Below are positions 47,931 through 57,150 of a stretch of DNA of 64,000 bases, in pieces. This DNA comes from Onthophagus taurus (Eukaryota > Arthropoda > Insecta > Coleoptera > Scarabaeidae). Under the pieces are notes generated by a model. The model saw only the letters and a list, made by a program, of their open reading frames with translations, was not told where the DNA came from and did not search any database. How positions within the stretch are numbered: the first letter of the stretch is position 1; every line of letters begins with the position of its first letter. The position numbers and the translations under genes are program-made. The stretch spans positions 7,693,001 through 7,757,000 of the forward strand of contig NC_091972.1 in the NCBI RefSeq assembly GCF_036711975.1. Direction: 5' to 3'.

Positions 47931-48562
47931 TTACTGATAAGTTTCTACACCTTTACAAGCTTTTTTAGGATTATAATCGAACATTTCACTGCCACATTTG
48001 TGTACACCATACAAACCATTTTGAAAATTAGGTTTTTGTTGTGCTTTATCAGTGAACGTCTTTACATCATCATTCTTGTAATCGTAAATTACGCAGTATT
48101 TCTTACAATCTGTATCAACCAATACTATAGGATTTGGGTCTAAAAAAAGAAAGATTAAAAGACAAATTATTAGTTAAGACAAAAAAGTTAAATAAATGTT
48201 ACCATTTTCCACGAAGTAAATAGGTTCTCTTCCATATCGCTTTATTTTGTATATTTTAGAAGTAGTTATTCTGAAAATTAATTATTAAGAATTGAAATTA
48301 ACCTATTAAATTAAATACAATACCCATTTATGGTTGTAGTATCTTGTACAAGGATTTTTCCAGGTTCCAAAATTGTCATGTTGCGTGTAATACAACAACC
48401 ATCGCAATCTGTACTTCCCCCGTAAACAAACCATGTTGTGGTAGCACATTCAAATTCGTTAAAGTATTTACTTGGTGATGGATCATTACATGCTTGGTAG
48501 GATTGGACTGAACCGATCCAGGTTAGAGTAGACACAACAGTAACTAAAATGGTAAAAGACAT
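47931..48562 (-). CDS. secreted Cys-rich lipocalin-like protein, three-exon type (copy D)
   Basis: Exons: 48,562-48,324; 48,270-48,203; 48,139-47,931, 171 aa. Signal peptide MSFTILVTVVSTLTWIGSV with cleavage likely near QSYQ. Mature protein: KYFNEFEC, TTTWFVYGGST, CDGCC, RNMT sequon, KILVQDTT, middle exon with KIYKIKRYGREPIYFVEN, then LVDTDCKKYCVIYDYKND and the HKCGSEMFDYNPKKAC tail. Nine or so cysteines suggest several disulfides. TATA box TATATAAC at 48,611-48,618. It is very similar to copy G and forms a divergent pair with pseudogene E, as B does with C. Relative to G, the tail has S for I (KCGS) and K for E (NPKK). Lipocalin-like fold is inferred. Confidence 0.85.
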
Positions 48563-48610
48563 CTTTAAGATTTTAGAAAGTAATAAGTAAGTAACTTCTT
48601 GTAGTTTTTT

Positions 48611-48618
48611 GTTATATA
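48611..48618 (-). promoter_or_regulatory. TATA box of copy D
   Basis: TATATAAC on the minus strand, 49 bases upstream of the ATG at 48,562, at the same place as in copies B and G. Confidence 0.55.
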
Positions 48619-48623
48619 GAAAA

Positions 48624-48868
48624 TTATTTTGTATAATTTTCAAATAATCATAAACATATTTTGTTTTCTTAATATTGTAGACACATGCATAACTAACTTA
48701 TAAACAAAAGCAAGAGACGTTATCAACAATAATTAACGACTTACGCATTAGTTTTATGTATCATATACATCAAAACAGGCGGTTTATCGTTAATTCGTGA
48801 GTGTTAATAAGACAAGCAAATCTGTATTCAATATAAATACATGAATTTTTAATTTGTTGAACTCCACA
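48624..48868 (+). repeat. divergent intergenic segment, copy 2
   Basis: Second copy of 45,538-45,790, between copy D and pseudogene E. It ends at TTGAACTCCACAA, exactly where pseudogene E has lost its first two exons. Confidence 0.9.
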
Positions 48869-48914
48869 ATGAATTATTACTTTTTTTATACATTTATTTA
48901 TAATTACTTTTCAG

Positions 48915-49106
48915 GTGATTATCCCAAAGTAATAGTCAGTACCGATTGTAAAACATTTTGTGTAATTTACGATTTTAAAACTGGAGATATGTACACGTTC
49001 ACTAATAAAGTGTCAACAAACGCGTCATTTTCAAAAACATTTAGACGGAAACCTAAAGTTTGTGAAATCCTGGAAAAACTTGTAAAGGTGTTGATGTTTT
49101 TCAATA
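48915..49106 (+). pseudogene. 3'-exon remnant of a copy-C-like gene (copy E)
   Basis: Only the last exon survives. It opens after an intact acceptor (TTTTCAG, 48,908-48,914) with VIVSTDCKTFCVIYDFKTGD as in copy C, then loses register within the QQKRNF region. A deletion of about 20 bases removes the GIEVYDYN part before a degraded GKTCKG end. The promoter segment upstream is intact but jumps straight to the last-intron sequence, so about 500 bases carrying exons 1 and 2 have been deleted. The stop TAA and an overlapping AATAAA are retained. It cannot make the family protein. Confidence 0.88.
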
Positions 49107-49298
49107 AAAATTAATTAAAATAAATAAAATACAATGTGTATCTAATATTTGATATAAAATTATATAATTTTAAATATAAATAATAAGATTAGAAGAAATA
49201 TGACATGTTATAAATCTTACTAAAATATCGTGAATAATTAACACACTAATGTATTGTATGTTCGTGTGCATGTATAATCAAAGCACATTTTAGTTAGA

Positions 49299-49306
49299 TA
49301 TAAATA
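49299..49306 (+). promoter_or_regulatory. TATA box of copy F
   Basis: TATAAATA, 51 bases upstream of the capital-case start ATG at 49,357; spacing agrees with the other cluster genes. Confidence 0.55.
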
Positions 49307-49356
49307 CAGATAAAATTTTAAGTGTATTTCACTTCTTTGTCAACGTACATTTGAAT

Positions 49357-50118
49357 ATGTTGTCTAAAAACATCCCTTGGATATGTTTCCTTCTACTTGC
49401 AAATACTTTACAATTTTCTATATCCCAAGATGTTTGCCGCAAATCTAAATCTATAAAAATTGATAATAGTGAAGCCAAGGTAAAGACTTTAATTTTTTAA
49501 TAAATTAAAATGTAATAAGTGTTAATTAATATGGTTAAGTGTGTGAATGTATCATGGTACGTTTACGCTGGTAGTGTTCCTTGTGATGGTTGTTGTATTA
49601 GACGTAATATGGTTGTATTAGAATCCGGAATATTACAAGTAACTGACACGACAACAGTGAATGGGTAAATAAAAATAAATCTTCTAATAATTTTCTTTTG
49701 TAACAAACTTATTTTAGCCAAACTTCATCGGTGACGTTCACAGCTCAAAGATTTAATGATTATGCTACTTATTTTGTAGCTGGATGTGAGAAAGAGAATT
49801 TTATAATATTTATAGATAGCAGTTATAATTAAGTTTTTTAGATTCACTTCCATTAAAAATCGTTGATACCGATTGTGAGACTTATGGAGTTGTTTATAGT
49901 GAAATAACAAGTAAGTTTGGTTGAAAGATGATAATTTTAATCTTGATTTAAATCAGAATCGAAATTACTACTTTTTTATGTACACTTATTTGCTTGTAGA
50001 CATCCTTCAAGTTTTTACAGCCGAACCAGAACAAACTCCTACGTTTTTATCGAAATTAAAAGGAGTGAAAAGGTGTTCTATGCCTCTATATGAATACAAT
50101 CCCGAATTAAATTGTTAA
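49357..50118 (+). CDS. secreted Cys-rich lipocalin-like protein, five-exon type (copy F)
   Basis: Exons: 49,357-49,479; 49,540-49,664; 49,718-49,785; 49,842-49,910; 50,000-50,118. All junctions are GT...AG and the product is 167 aa. Exons 2, 3 and 4 have exactly the lengths of copy A (125, 68, 69 bases). Signal peptide MLSKNIPWICFLLLANTLQF, then SQDVC at the mature end. Further on: WYVYAGS, CDGCC, RRNMVVLES, VTFTAQRFNDYATYF, VDTDCETYGVVYSE, LQVFTAEPEQ and RCSMPLYEYNPELNC, ending on Cys. Polyadenylation signal AATAAA at 50,153-50,158. It interrupts the E-G segment: the 3' flank of E matches that of C up to about 49,190, and the match resumes after F at about 50,330. F is therefore a later insertion into the unit. 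Lipocalin-like fold is inferred. Confidence 0.83.
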
Positions 50119-50329
50119 TATTATAGTGTAATCTTCAAATCCTACGAAACTAAATAAAAGAAATTGTTGTTTTTCAATTAAAAATTGTTTAATTTCCTTT
50201 AATTAAGTACTTAATATGTAAATTATATATGAGTTAGATATGCTTATATAAAACTTTAGATATATTGCAAGATCTTGGTTATTGCATTAATTTTGGTATC
50301 TTTATATTTTAAAAAATTCATGAACGTTG

Positions 50330-50578
50330 TATAAATATATACAGTCTATAAATACATGGAGATAATTTTAGACGTTACAAAAACGTGTTTGATCCTATAA
50401 GATAATTTTTGTTTAAATTATCGTTGCTTAACTAAGAAAAAAAATGTTGTATCACTTTATCAAAACCGGAAAACATCAACTCAACAATAATCAATATGAA
50501 GATATTGATGATGCTATTGAATTAATCACTGATGATATATTCCAAACTCGATAAATATATTATTATTTATCGATTATA
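50330..50578 (+). repeat. convergent spacer segment, copy 2 (left part)
   Basis: Matches the start of the C-D spacer (46,640-46,698) and then, after the point where that spacer holds the hAT remnant, 47,611-47,680. A 35-codon ATG frame at 50,444-50,551, acidic and Asp-rich (YEDIDDAIELITDDIF), lies here; I recognise no family and take it as chance or a remnant. Confidence 0.65.
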
Positions 50579-51199
50579 CAGGATGTCCCGTTAAGCGTAC
50601 GGAGCGGCTGTATCTCTAGAACGGTAAGGCCAAGAGGTTTGGGAAAAAAATCCTTATAAGCAAAGTGACCAAGAGAAATAGCTGGAAATTATTTTGAAGT
50701 TCGTAATTCGACCGCTAGGGGGCGTAACTGCCATTGAGAAACATAAAGTTGCCGCTATCTCAGAAACTTAGACGATGAGCTATAACTTTGACACCATCAT
50801 TTAATAGCTTGGATAATACCGCATCGCTTTTGTTTTGCGATATTTCTCATATCTGTCATAATAAGGGAGGGGGAGGCCAATGCGTTTTCATATGTTTACA
50901 TTTTAATATCTCCTAGACCATTCAACCGATTTGAATGTTTTCGGTGTTGTTTGAAAGAGCATTTTATGCTCTTTTTAAAGATATTTTCAGTAAGACCGTC
51001 TGCTTTAAAACAAATGAGCTAGAGGACGTTATCTGCAGCGATTACATATTTTTGTGATTTTTGAAGAAAAATTAAATGGAACGATACTATTTACTTCACA
51101 AACCCTTAGTCACCTTAAAATTTGCTAAATTTTAGTGAAAACCGCATCTCGATATCACCACCCGTTCTCGAGTTGTAGAAGAAAATGTTAAAAACTCGA
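50579..51199 (+). repeat. left terminal inverted repeat of the foldback element
   Basis: Arm of about 620 bases; pairs with 52,173-52,794. Landmarks are GACCGCTAGGGGGCGTAACT (50,710-50,729) and a GAGCATTTTATGCTC palindrome (50,958-50,972). Confidence 0.92.
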
Positions 51200-52172
51200 G
51201 TGCCATCAATCGGATCCAGTTACCTCATCGAGAAAAACAAATCACATTACCATGGTAACTGTAAACATGTCATTTACTAACGCAGAAGCGTATGATAGAG
51301 CGTATGATGATTTATTTTCAATGTTTCGAATACGATCCAACTGCATGGCAAAAATGTGCAATGCAATTACGACAAAGAAAGACATTTTTCTCTAGAAGTG
51401 TTTTTAAGATTGACTTAGCGATTACGGAAAACTGGCAACGTGTAGCCCATTCAGACATCTCTATGAATTCGTAAATCATATTGGTGCGCAATGTGATCCC
51501 ACATAATCTGGGAACTCCGAAAACAATTGTCCACAAGAGTTCTCAAGAGAATAATATCTCCACCACGTTGTTTTACATCAGGCCTTAACAGATACCGATT
51601 ATAATAACAGACTGAACTATTACCATTGACTTTTAAATATGATTTGGGCAAATCCAAACCTTTTATCACAAATGCTGTGGATGCATGAAGCATCTGTCCA
51701 CAAGCTGATGTAAACTTGCATAATATGCATTCTTGGTTCGAGCAAAACCCACATTGCTTTCACCCCTTTATCTATTGGGTAGACTAAACGACCTGACTTT
51801 TCAAGAAAAACCAATAACCAGGGAAAATATGACAAAACACTAAATACCAGTAAAAAGTGTCCAGGGAAGAGACTTAGCAGCGCTTTTTTTTTTCGTCGAA
51901 ACTAGATTAAATAAATGCATCGAGGTTTATGTAAGACATTTCGAACATTAGTGAGCTATTTTTGCCAAAAATTTAAGTTATTCTAAGTGTTTCGGTTTAT
52001 TTTGTTTTATTATCATTGTTGATGTTTCATTGATCCGTTGGCTTTTCAACACGCCTCAAAAGTAGTTTTGAAGCAGTTCTAAGCTTGGATAAAGTGTGAA
52101 GGAAGGTTCTAGATAATAAAATTTTTGTTATCTCTTATTTGTTTCCTAAGGTAACTTGATCCGATTAAGATA

Positions 52173-52794
52173 TACGAATTTTTAACATTTTCTTTTATAA
52201 TTCGAGAATGGATGGAGATATCGAGATGCGGTTTTCACTAATATTTAGCAAATTTTATGGTGATTAACGGTCTGTGAAGTAAATAGTACCGTTCCATTTA
52301 ACTTTTTTTCAAAAATCACAAAAATATGTAACCGCTGCAGATAACGCCCTCTAGCTTATTTGTTTTAAACCAAGCGGTCTTACTGAAAATATCTTTTAAA
52401 AGAGCATGAAATGCTCTTTCAAACAAGACCAAAAATATTCAAATCGGTTGAATGGTCCAGGAGATATTAAAATGTAAACATTTGAAAACGCATTGGCCTC
52501 CCCCTTCCTTATTATGACAGATATGAAAAATATTGCAAAACAAAAGCGATGCGGTATTATCCAAGCTACTAAATGATGTTGTCAAAGTTATAGCTCATCG
52601 TCTAACTTTCTGAGATAGCGAGAATTTTATGTTTCTCTATGGCAGTTACGCCCCCTAGCGGTCGAATTACGAACTTCAAAATAATTTCCAGCTATTTCTC
52701 TTGCCCACTTTGCTTATAAAGATTTTTTTCCCAAACCTCTAGGCCTTACCGTTGTTGAGATACAGCCGCTCCGTACGCTTAACGGGACACTCTG
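52173..52794 (-). repeat. right terminal inverted repeat of the foldback element
   Basis: Reverse complement of 50,579-51,199, with the same landmarks: GTTACGCCCCCTAGCGGTCG near 52,646 and a GAGCATGAAATGCTC word near 52,402. Confidence 0.92.
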
Positions 52795-53070
52795 TATATT
52801 CATTGATGATGAAGATCAAATTATTAAACCAGAAACTGGTATTAGCTGATTTTTGAGAAAGTTCCAGTATATTTTTATAACAGATTTTTATGCCAAAAGC
52901 AAAATAAAAGAAAAATGGAAAAGAAACCACCATATATTGTTATATATTATACTACTATATAAATTGTTGTACTACATTATTACATATTATTCATTAAATC
53001 AAGTTCCTTTACAATCGCTTTTTAAGTACATATACAGTATATAACGTATATAAATCAATATACACACAAT
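52795..53070. repeat. convergent spacer segment, copy 2 (right part, 3' flank of copy G)
   Basis: Continues the match to the 3' flank of copy D (47,680-47,930), for example ATTGATGATGAAGA followed by CAAATTATTAAA. Together with 50,513-50,578 it forms one segment once the foldback element is taken out. Confidence 0.85.
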
Positions 53071-53719
53071 TTACTGATAAGTTTCTACACCTTTACAAGC
53101 TTCTTTAGGATTATAATCGAACATTTCAATACCACATTTGTGCACACCATACAAACCACTTTGAAAATTAGGCTTTTGTTGTGCTTTATCAGTGAACGTC
53201 TGTACATCACCATTCTTGTAATCGTAAATTACGCAGTATTTCTTACAATCTGTATCAATCAATACAAAAGGATTTGGGTCTGAAAAAAATATTAAATGAA
53301 TAGTGAAATAAATTAAAAGGCAAATAAATTATTAGTTAAAAAAGTTAAATAAATGTTACCATTATCAGAGAAAAAAATAGGTTGCGTTCCATATCGCTTA
53401 ATTTCGTATATTTTAGGAGTAGTTATTCTGAAAATTAAGTATTAAAAATTAAAATTAACAAATTAAATTAAATACAATACCCATTTATGGTTGTAGTATC
53501 TTGTACAAGAATTCTTCCAGATTCCAAAATTGTCATGTTGCGTGTGATACAACAACCATCGCATTCTGTACTTCCCCCGTAAACAAACCATGTTGTTGTA
53601 GCACATTCAAATTCGTTAAAGTATTTACTTGGTGATGGATCATTACATATTTGGTAGGATTGGACTGAACCGATCCAGATTAAAGTGGACACAACAGTAA
53701 CTAAAATGGTAAAAGACAT
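53071..53719 (-). CDS. secreted Cys-rich lipocalin-like protein, three-exon type (copy G)
   Basis: Exons: 53,719-53,481; 53,427-53,360; 53,279-53,071, 171 aa. Signal peptide MSFTILVTVVSTLIWIGSV. Mature protein nearly equals copy D: SKYFNEFEC, TTTWFVYGGST, CDGCC, RNMT sequon, ILESGRILVQDTT, middle exon KIYEIKRYGTQPIFFSDN, then LIDTDCKKYCVIYDYKNG and HKCGIEMFDYNPKEACKG ending ETYQ. Relative to D, the EPGK strand word reads ESGR here. TATA box TATATAAG at 53,765-53,772. It is the last copy in the array: upstream of its promoter the divergent segment found beside B and D is missing, which sets the array boundary at about 53,775. Lipocalin-like fold is inferred. Confidence 0.85.
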
Positions 53720-53764
53720 CTTTAAGATTTTAGAAAGTAATAAGCCGACCTCTTGCAATTTTTT

Positions 53765-53772
53765 CTTATATA
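53765..53772 (-). promoter_or_regulatory. TATA box of copy G
   Basis: TATATAAG on the minus strand, 46 bases upstream of the ATG at 53,719, followed by the same A-rich leader as copy B. Confidence 0.6.
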
Positions 53773-53774
53773 GG

Positions 53775-54130
53775 TTGATTTTTATGAAAAAGTAAACTTT
53801 AGACAATAGTCATATAAATTAAACGTATTTTTTCCAAGTGTTTTTTGATTGTATATATTATAAATAATTATAAACATTGTACGAAATGTTTTCATGCAGG
53901 TCATAAAGGTGATAAAGTGACATTTCTCTAAAGTCTCTGCTATAATATGTCTTATCTATATAGATTTAGGTAATGACCTTATGACCTCATGACCTTCTAC
54001 TGTATCTTTTCGTTTGAACATCCTTGTCTCATAACATTTTTATCAATTTTAGAAATATTAATTGCGAAAAATCTTCGCCTTTCTACGTATTGTTAGAGTG
54101 AAACTACTTATGTAAAAAAATATTAAAGTA
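53775..54130. other. AT-rich spacer, no gene seen
   Basis: Contains ATGACCTTATGACCTCATGACC near 53,967-53,995, a short GACCT(T/C)ATGACCT-type direct repeat that resembles nuclear-receptor half sites. No exon seen. Confidence 0.3.
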
Positions 54131-54280
54131 CAGTCGTTTCCGCTTAATCAGGACACTGGTTAATCGGAACACCCGCTTATATGGGATAAATTTAAAAAAT
54201 CCAAACTATCTAACTGAGTTAAGCTTTACGCTTAATCGAAACTTAGGCTCTAGAATAACCACAACTAAGCGGAAAAACTA
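54131..54280. mobile_element. 150-base MITE, pogo/Tigger-like ends
   Basis: Left end CAGTCGTTTCCGCTTAATCA; the right end, in reverse complement, reads TAGTTTTTCCGCTTAGTTGT. The element is flanked by TA. TCCGCTTAAT ends of this kind are typical of pogo/Tigger-type elements; the assignment is by end sequence only. No coding capacity. Confidence 0.65.
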
Positions 54281-54624
54281 TAATTAGTGGAAAAAAACTA
54301 TTTTTCCAAATTTTTTTTATTTTAAATTAAGCTGTAATTATAATATAATATATCATATATAATATTCTACGTTTATCAACAGATATTGAATATTAATGAT
54401 TATTTATGGACAAATTATCCGAACTTTGAGAACCTCATGAAGACGTATGAAGCATGGTACAACATTTTGCAATTAAGATTTTCGCTTTAAAATAGAACGA
54501 GGAATGTCGCTACGTGCCTATCCGCTAATTTCTGAACATCCTGTATATCTCGGATAGATACCACGGAGTAAAACAAGAAGCGTGTGTTTAACAAGCACCT
54601 CAAAGATCAATCAACCTTTTTTTT

Positions 54625-54770
54625 ACTAAGGCTCGTTACTACCATCTTCTGGTTAAGCTATCTAAAGGATTATTACCATGGTTACGGCTATTTTACGCGC
54701 TGATTGGCTAGTAGATGTGTTTATCTATAAGATAAATTTAACTAAAAGATGGTAGTAACGGACCTAATAG
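54625..54770. mobile_element. ~145-base MITE, CGTTACTACCATCTT ends
   Basis: Perfect 15-base inverted repeat CGTTACTACCATCTT at 54,634-54,648 and its complement at 54,747-54,761, extended by imperfect flanking matches (CTAAGG against CTATTAGG, GGTTAA against AGTTAA). Non-coding interior of about 100 bases. Confidence 0.75.
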
Positions 54771-56139
54771 GAAGTATTTGTGCAACTTTCTGTAACAGCT
54801 TCGGTAACAACTTCTTCTTTAAGTCTAATTGAAGTACATCTACATACTGTATAGATGGCAAAGCTAAGGACGATGTGATACTTAAATGGCGCAGCTTCAG
54901 TTTGTTTATCAATCGATCAGTTGTTTAAATTATTTAAACTTATAAACTAAATTAATTTTGTCTACTGTAACCCTTTTCGCAAAAAAAGAACTTTCTTTGG
55001 CATGTAATTTATCTAAATAATACTAATACAAATATTTATAAACTTTATAATACTTTATAACATACACTATGATACAATGTATACACTTTTAGAACACATT
55101 ATACAATTTGAGATTAAAAAATTAATTTATGTGCCTATTGTTTTCATAATTTACTATTTCATAACCGACCTACCTATATATAAACCAAGTTGCATATTGA
55201 ATCCGTACTCTGTAATCCTTTCAGTCTCAACATGCCATGTGTTAAATAATGTCTCAAGGAGCATATGTAATTCTACTAATGTACAAAACCAATTCTCTTG
55301 TATTCTTTAATCATAGTTTTTAGCTAGAATATATTATTCGATTAGCGATAAATGCTACTTTATCCAAAAAATAAGGTATTTTATACAATAACATATTGTC
55401 GTTGTCTTGTAAATTTAAAATGCTTGAACGTATCTAATTTTTAAAATATTGATCGTGAAAACAAAGAGAAAACGTGACGTTGAATGAAAGAGGATTGAAA
55501 AGACCCAGAGATTATTAACGAAGAAGGGTTGATTTGAATAATTCCACAAGTCGTTCGGAATTTTAATGCCTTTTTGAATCTAAATAATAGCCCAACGTTC
55601 CTAAACCTTTAAAAGTTAAAATTCGAAAATTACGTCCCTTTCAAATGTTAATTCCAAAATTTACTCAATGTTTTTAAATTGAACGTAAATTTTAAGGTTT
55701 TATCAAAAAAAGGAAAAATAAAAAATAATTTCGGTGGTAATTCAATTGCTATTCGACTAAATTAGTAAACGTGTCTGTACGAGCCTTTAGGTATAGTATG
55801 TCAGAATAGAACCAAGAAGTGTGATGAATCTTTGGTACTATTTATCTATTGCTCTCGCATCTCTGCTTGTTATTTATCGGTAATAACAAATACAGTTTAT
55901 ATCCAATTTTCCGTGAAAGTCAGTATAATCTTTGTATTTCAGGTTTTTTCCATCTGATGATGTAGGATATGAGACATTAGAATTACTACTAGGCTGCTGA
56001 TAGCAGCACCTCACGGCTCCTATCCCCATATCTGGGATAGCATTTTAAGTAGATGTGACGGCATTGTGATATGCCATTCTATCCTGAATACCACATGAAT
56101 ATCTACGAAGCAACATTTTCCTATAGTATCCCAGGGCAA
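54771..56139. other. AT-rich spacer, no gene seen
   Basis: No exon, no repeat recognised. The open frame at plus 55,077-55,310 is hydrophobic but without a family signature. Confidence 0.4.
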
Positions 56140-57150
56140 ATATATCTTTCAACTGATGCCCAGGAGATTAATACATTTATCAACCCTTCTACTAAAACTT
56201 TCTTTACATCTTAAAAGGTTTTCTTATCTACTATTTTCGCATGCATTTCTTATCCGCTCTTTCATGTTTTCTGGCGTAGTCGGTACTTCGCGATAAACAT
56301 TATCCTTAAGGACGCCTCACAAAAAAAATCAACAGGTGTTAAATCAGGTGATCTGGCATGCCAGGAAATTGAACCATCCCGATCTAAAGCTTCACTTTAA
56401 AATTCTTAAAATATGTGGATAATGTGCTGGACATCCATCATTTTGCAGCCACATATTTTGTCTTTCTTCCCTGCTCAAATCTACAAGTAACGTTGGTAAG
56501 ACGTCATCTACAAAATTTCGGTACTTCTCCCCATTCAACATCAATAAAGTATGGACCGAACAATTTATCACCAATTATGCCACACCAAACATTAACCGAC
56601 CAAGGTCGTTGATGTTCTACTTCACGTAATCATCTCGGATTTTCAACGCTCGAATAGTGCATGTTATGACTATTGACTTGTCCTTTGTTTGTAAAAGTAG
56701 ACTCATCCGAGAATAGCACGTTACCAAAGAAATTGACGTCCAACCGCATTCGTTCTTGTGCCCATTGACAAAATGTTAATCGATTTTCTAAATCACCTCC
56801 ATCAAGCTGTTGATGCAATGAAATGTGGTATGGGTGATACTTGTTGCGCTTTAATATTCTTAAAATGCTGGTCTTCGATATTCCGGTGTCAATTGCAAGT
56901 CGTCGAGTGCTAACTTGAGGATTTACCTCAACGCTAGCTAATACCGCAATTTCCTTTTCTTCCGTAGTTACAGTTGCTCGCCGAGTTCTTTTTCTTGATT
57001 CCACATTTCCAGTGTTAGTGAAATCATTCACAACTCTGTAAAAGGTACTTCTCGAAGGCGTTTTCGATCAGGCGTATCAGCAACTTTTCTGCCACTTTCT
57101 CCATAAATAAAAATCATTTCGACTTTTTCTGCCACACTTAGAGTATCCAT
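56140..57150 (-). pseudogene. Tc1/mariner (IS630) superfamily transposase, frameshifted
   Basis: A minus-strand transposase relic that would start at the ATG at 57,150 (MDTLSVAEKVEMIFIYGES). A frameshift near 57,058 moves reading into VVNDFTNTGNVESRKRTRR and the helix-turn-helix region (NPQVSTRRLA, ISKTSILRILKRN). The catalytic region follows: LFSDESTF (first Asp), VENPRW, RPWSVNVWCG, LNGEKYRNFVDDVLP, WLQNDGCPAHY (second Asp), and after further breaks WHARSPDLTPVDFF, which holds the third acidic residue of the DDD/E triad. Stops and frameshifts after that leave the C-terminus unreadable to about 56,140. All three catalytic words survive in order, so the copy is not ancient. Terminal repeats were not located. 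The N-terminus is related to the relics at 24.8 and 51.3 kb. Confidence 0.88.

Larger units (their letters stand above)
50579..52794. mobile_element. 2.2-kb foldback element with ~620-base terminal inverted repeats
   Basis: TA (or TATA) flanks a 2,216-base element. The left arm (50,579-51,199) begins CAGGATGTCCCGTTAAGCGT; the reverse complement of the right arm (52,173-52,794) begins CAGAGTGTCCCGTTAAGCGT, and the two match over their full length with scattered substitutions and very few gaps. Just inside the left arm an ATG at 51,267 opens MSFTNAEAYD. After a frameshift the reading continues as IYFQCFEYDPTAWQKCAMQL, resembling the start of the transposase at 24.8 kb. The rest of the 970-base core has only short frames (minus 51,318-51,536, 51,451-51,693, 51,620-51,835) and no recognisable catalytic domain. 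It is non-autonomous. TA targets and the relic point to the Tc1/mariner-type group; this is inferred. Confidence 0.9.

Noticed and set aside
47931-53262. Bidirectional overlapping frames such as plus 47,904-48,143 over copy D
   Set aside because: Shadow frames on the opposite strand of copy D's last exon; the minus-strand exons have conserved splice sites and paralogues.
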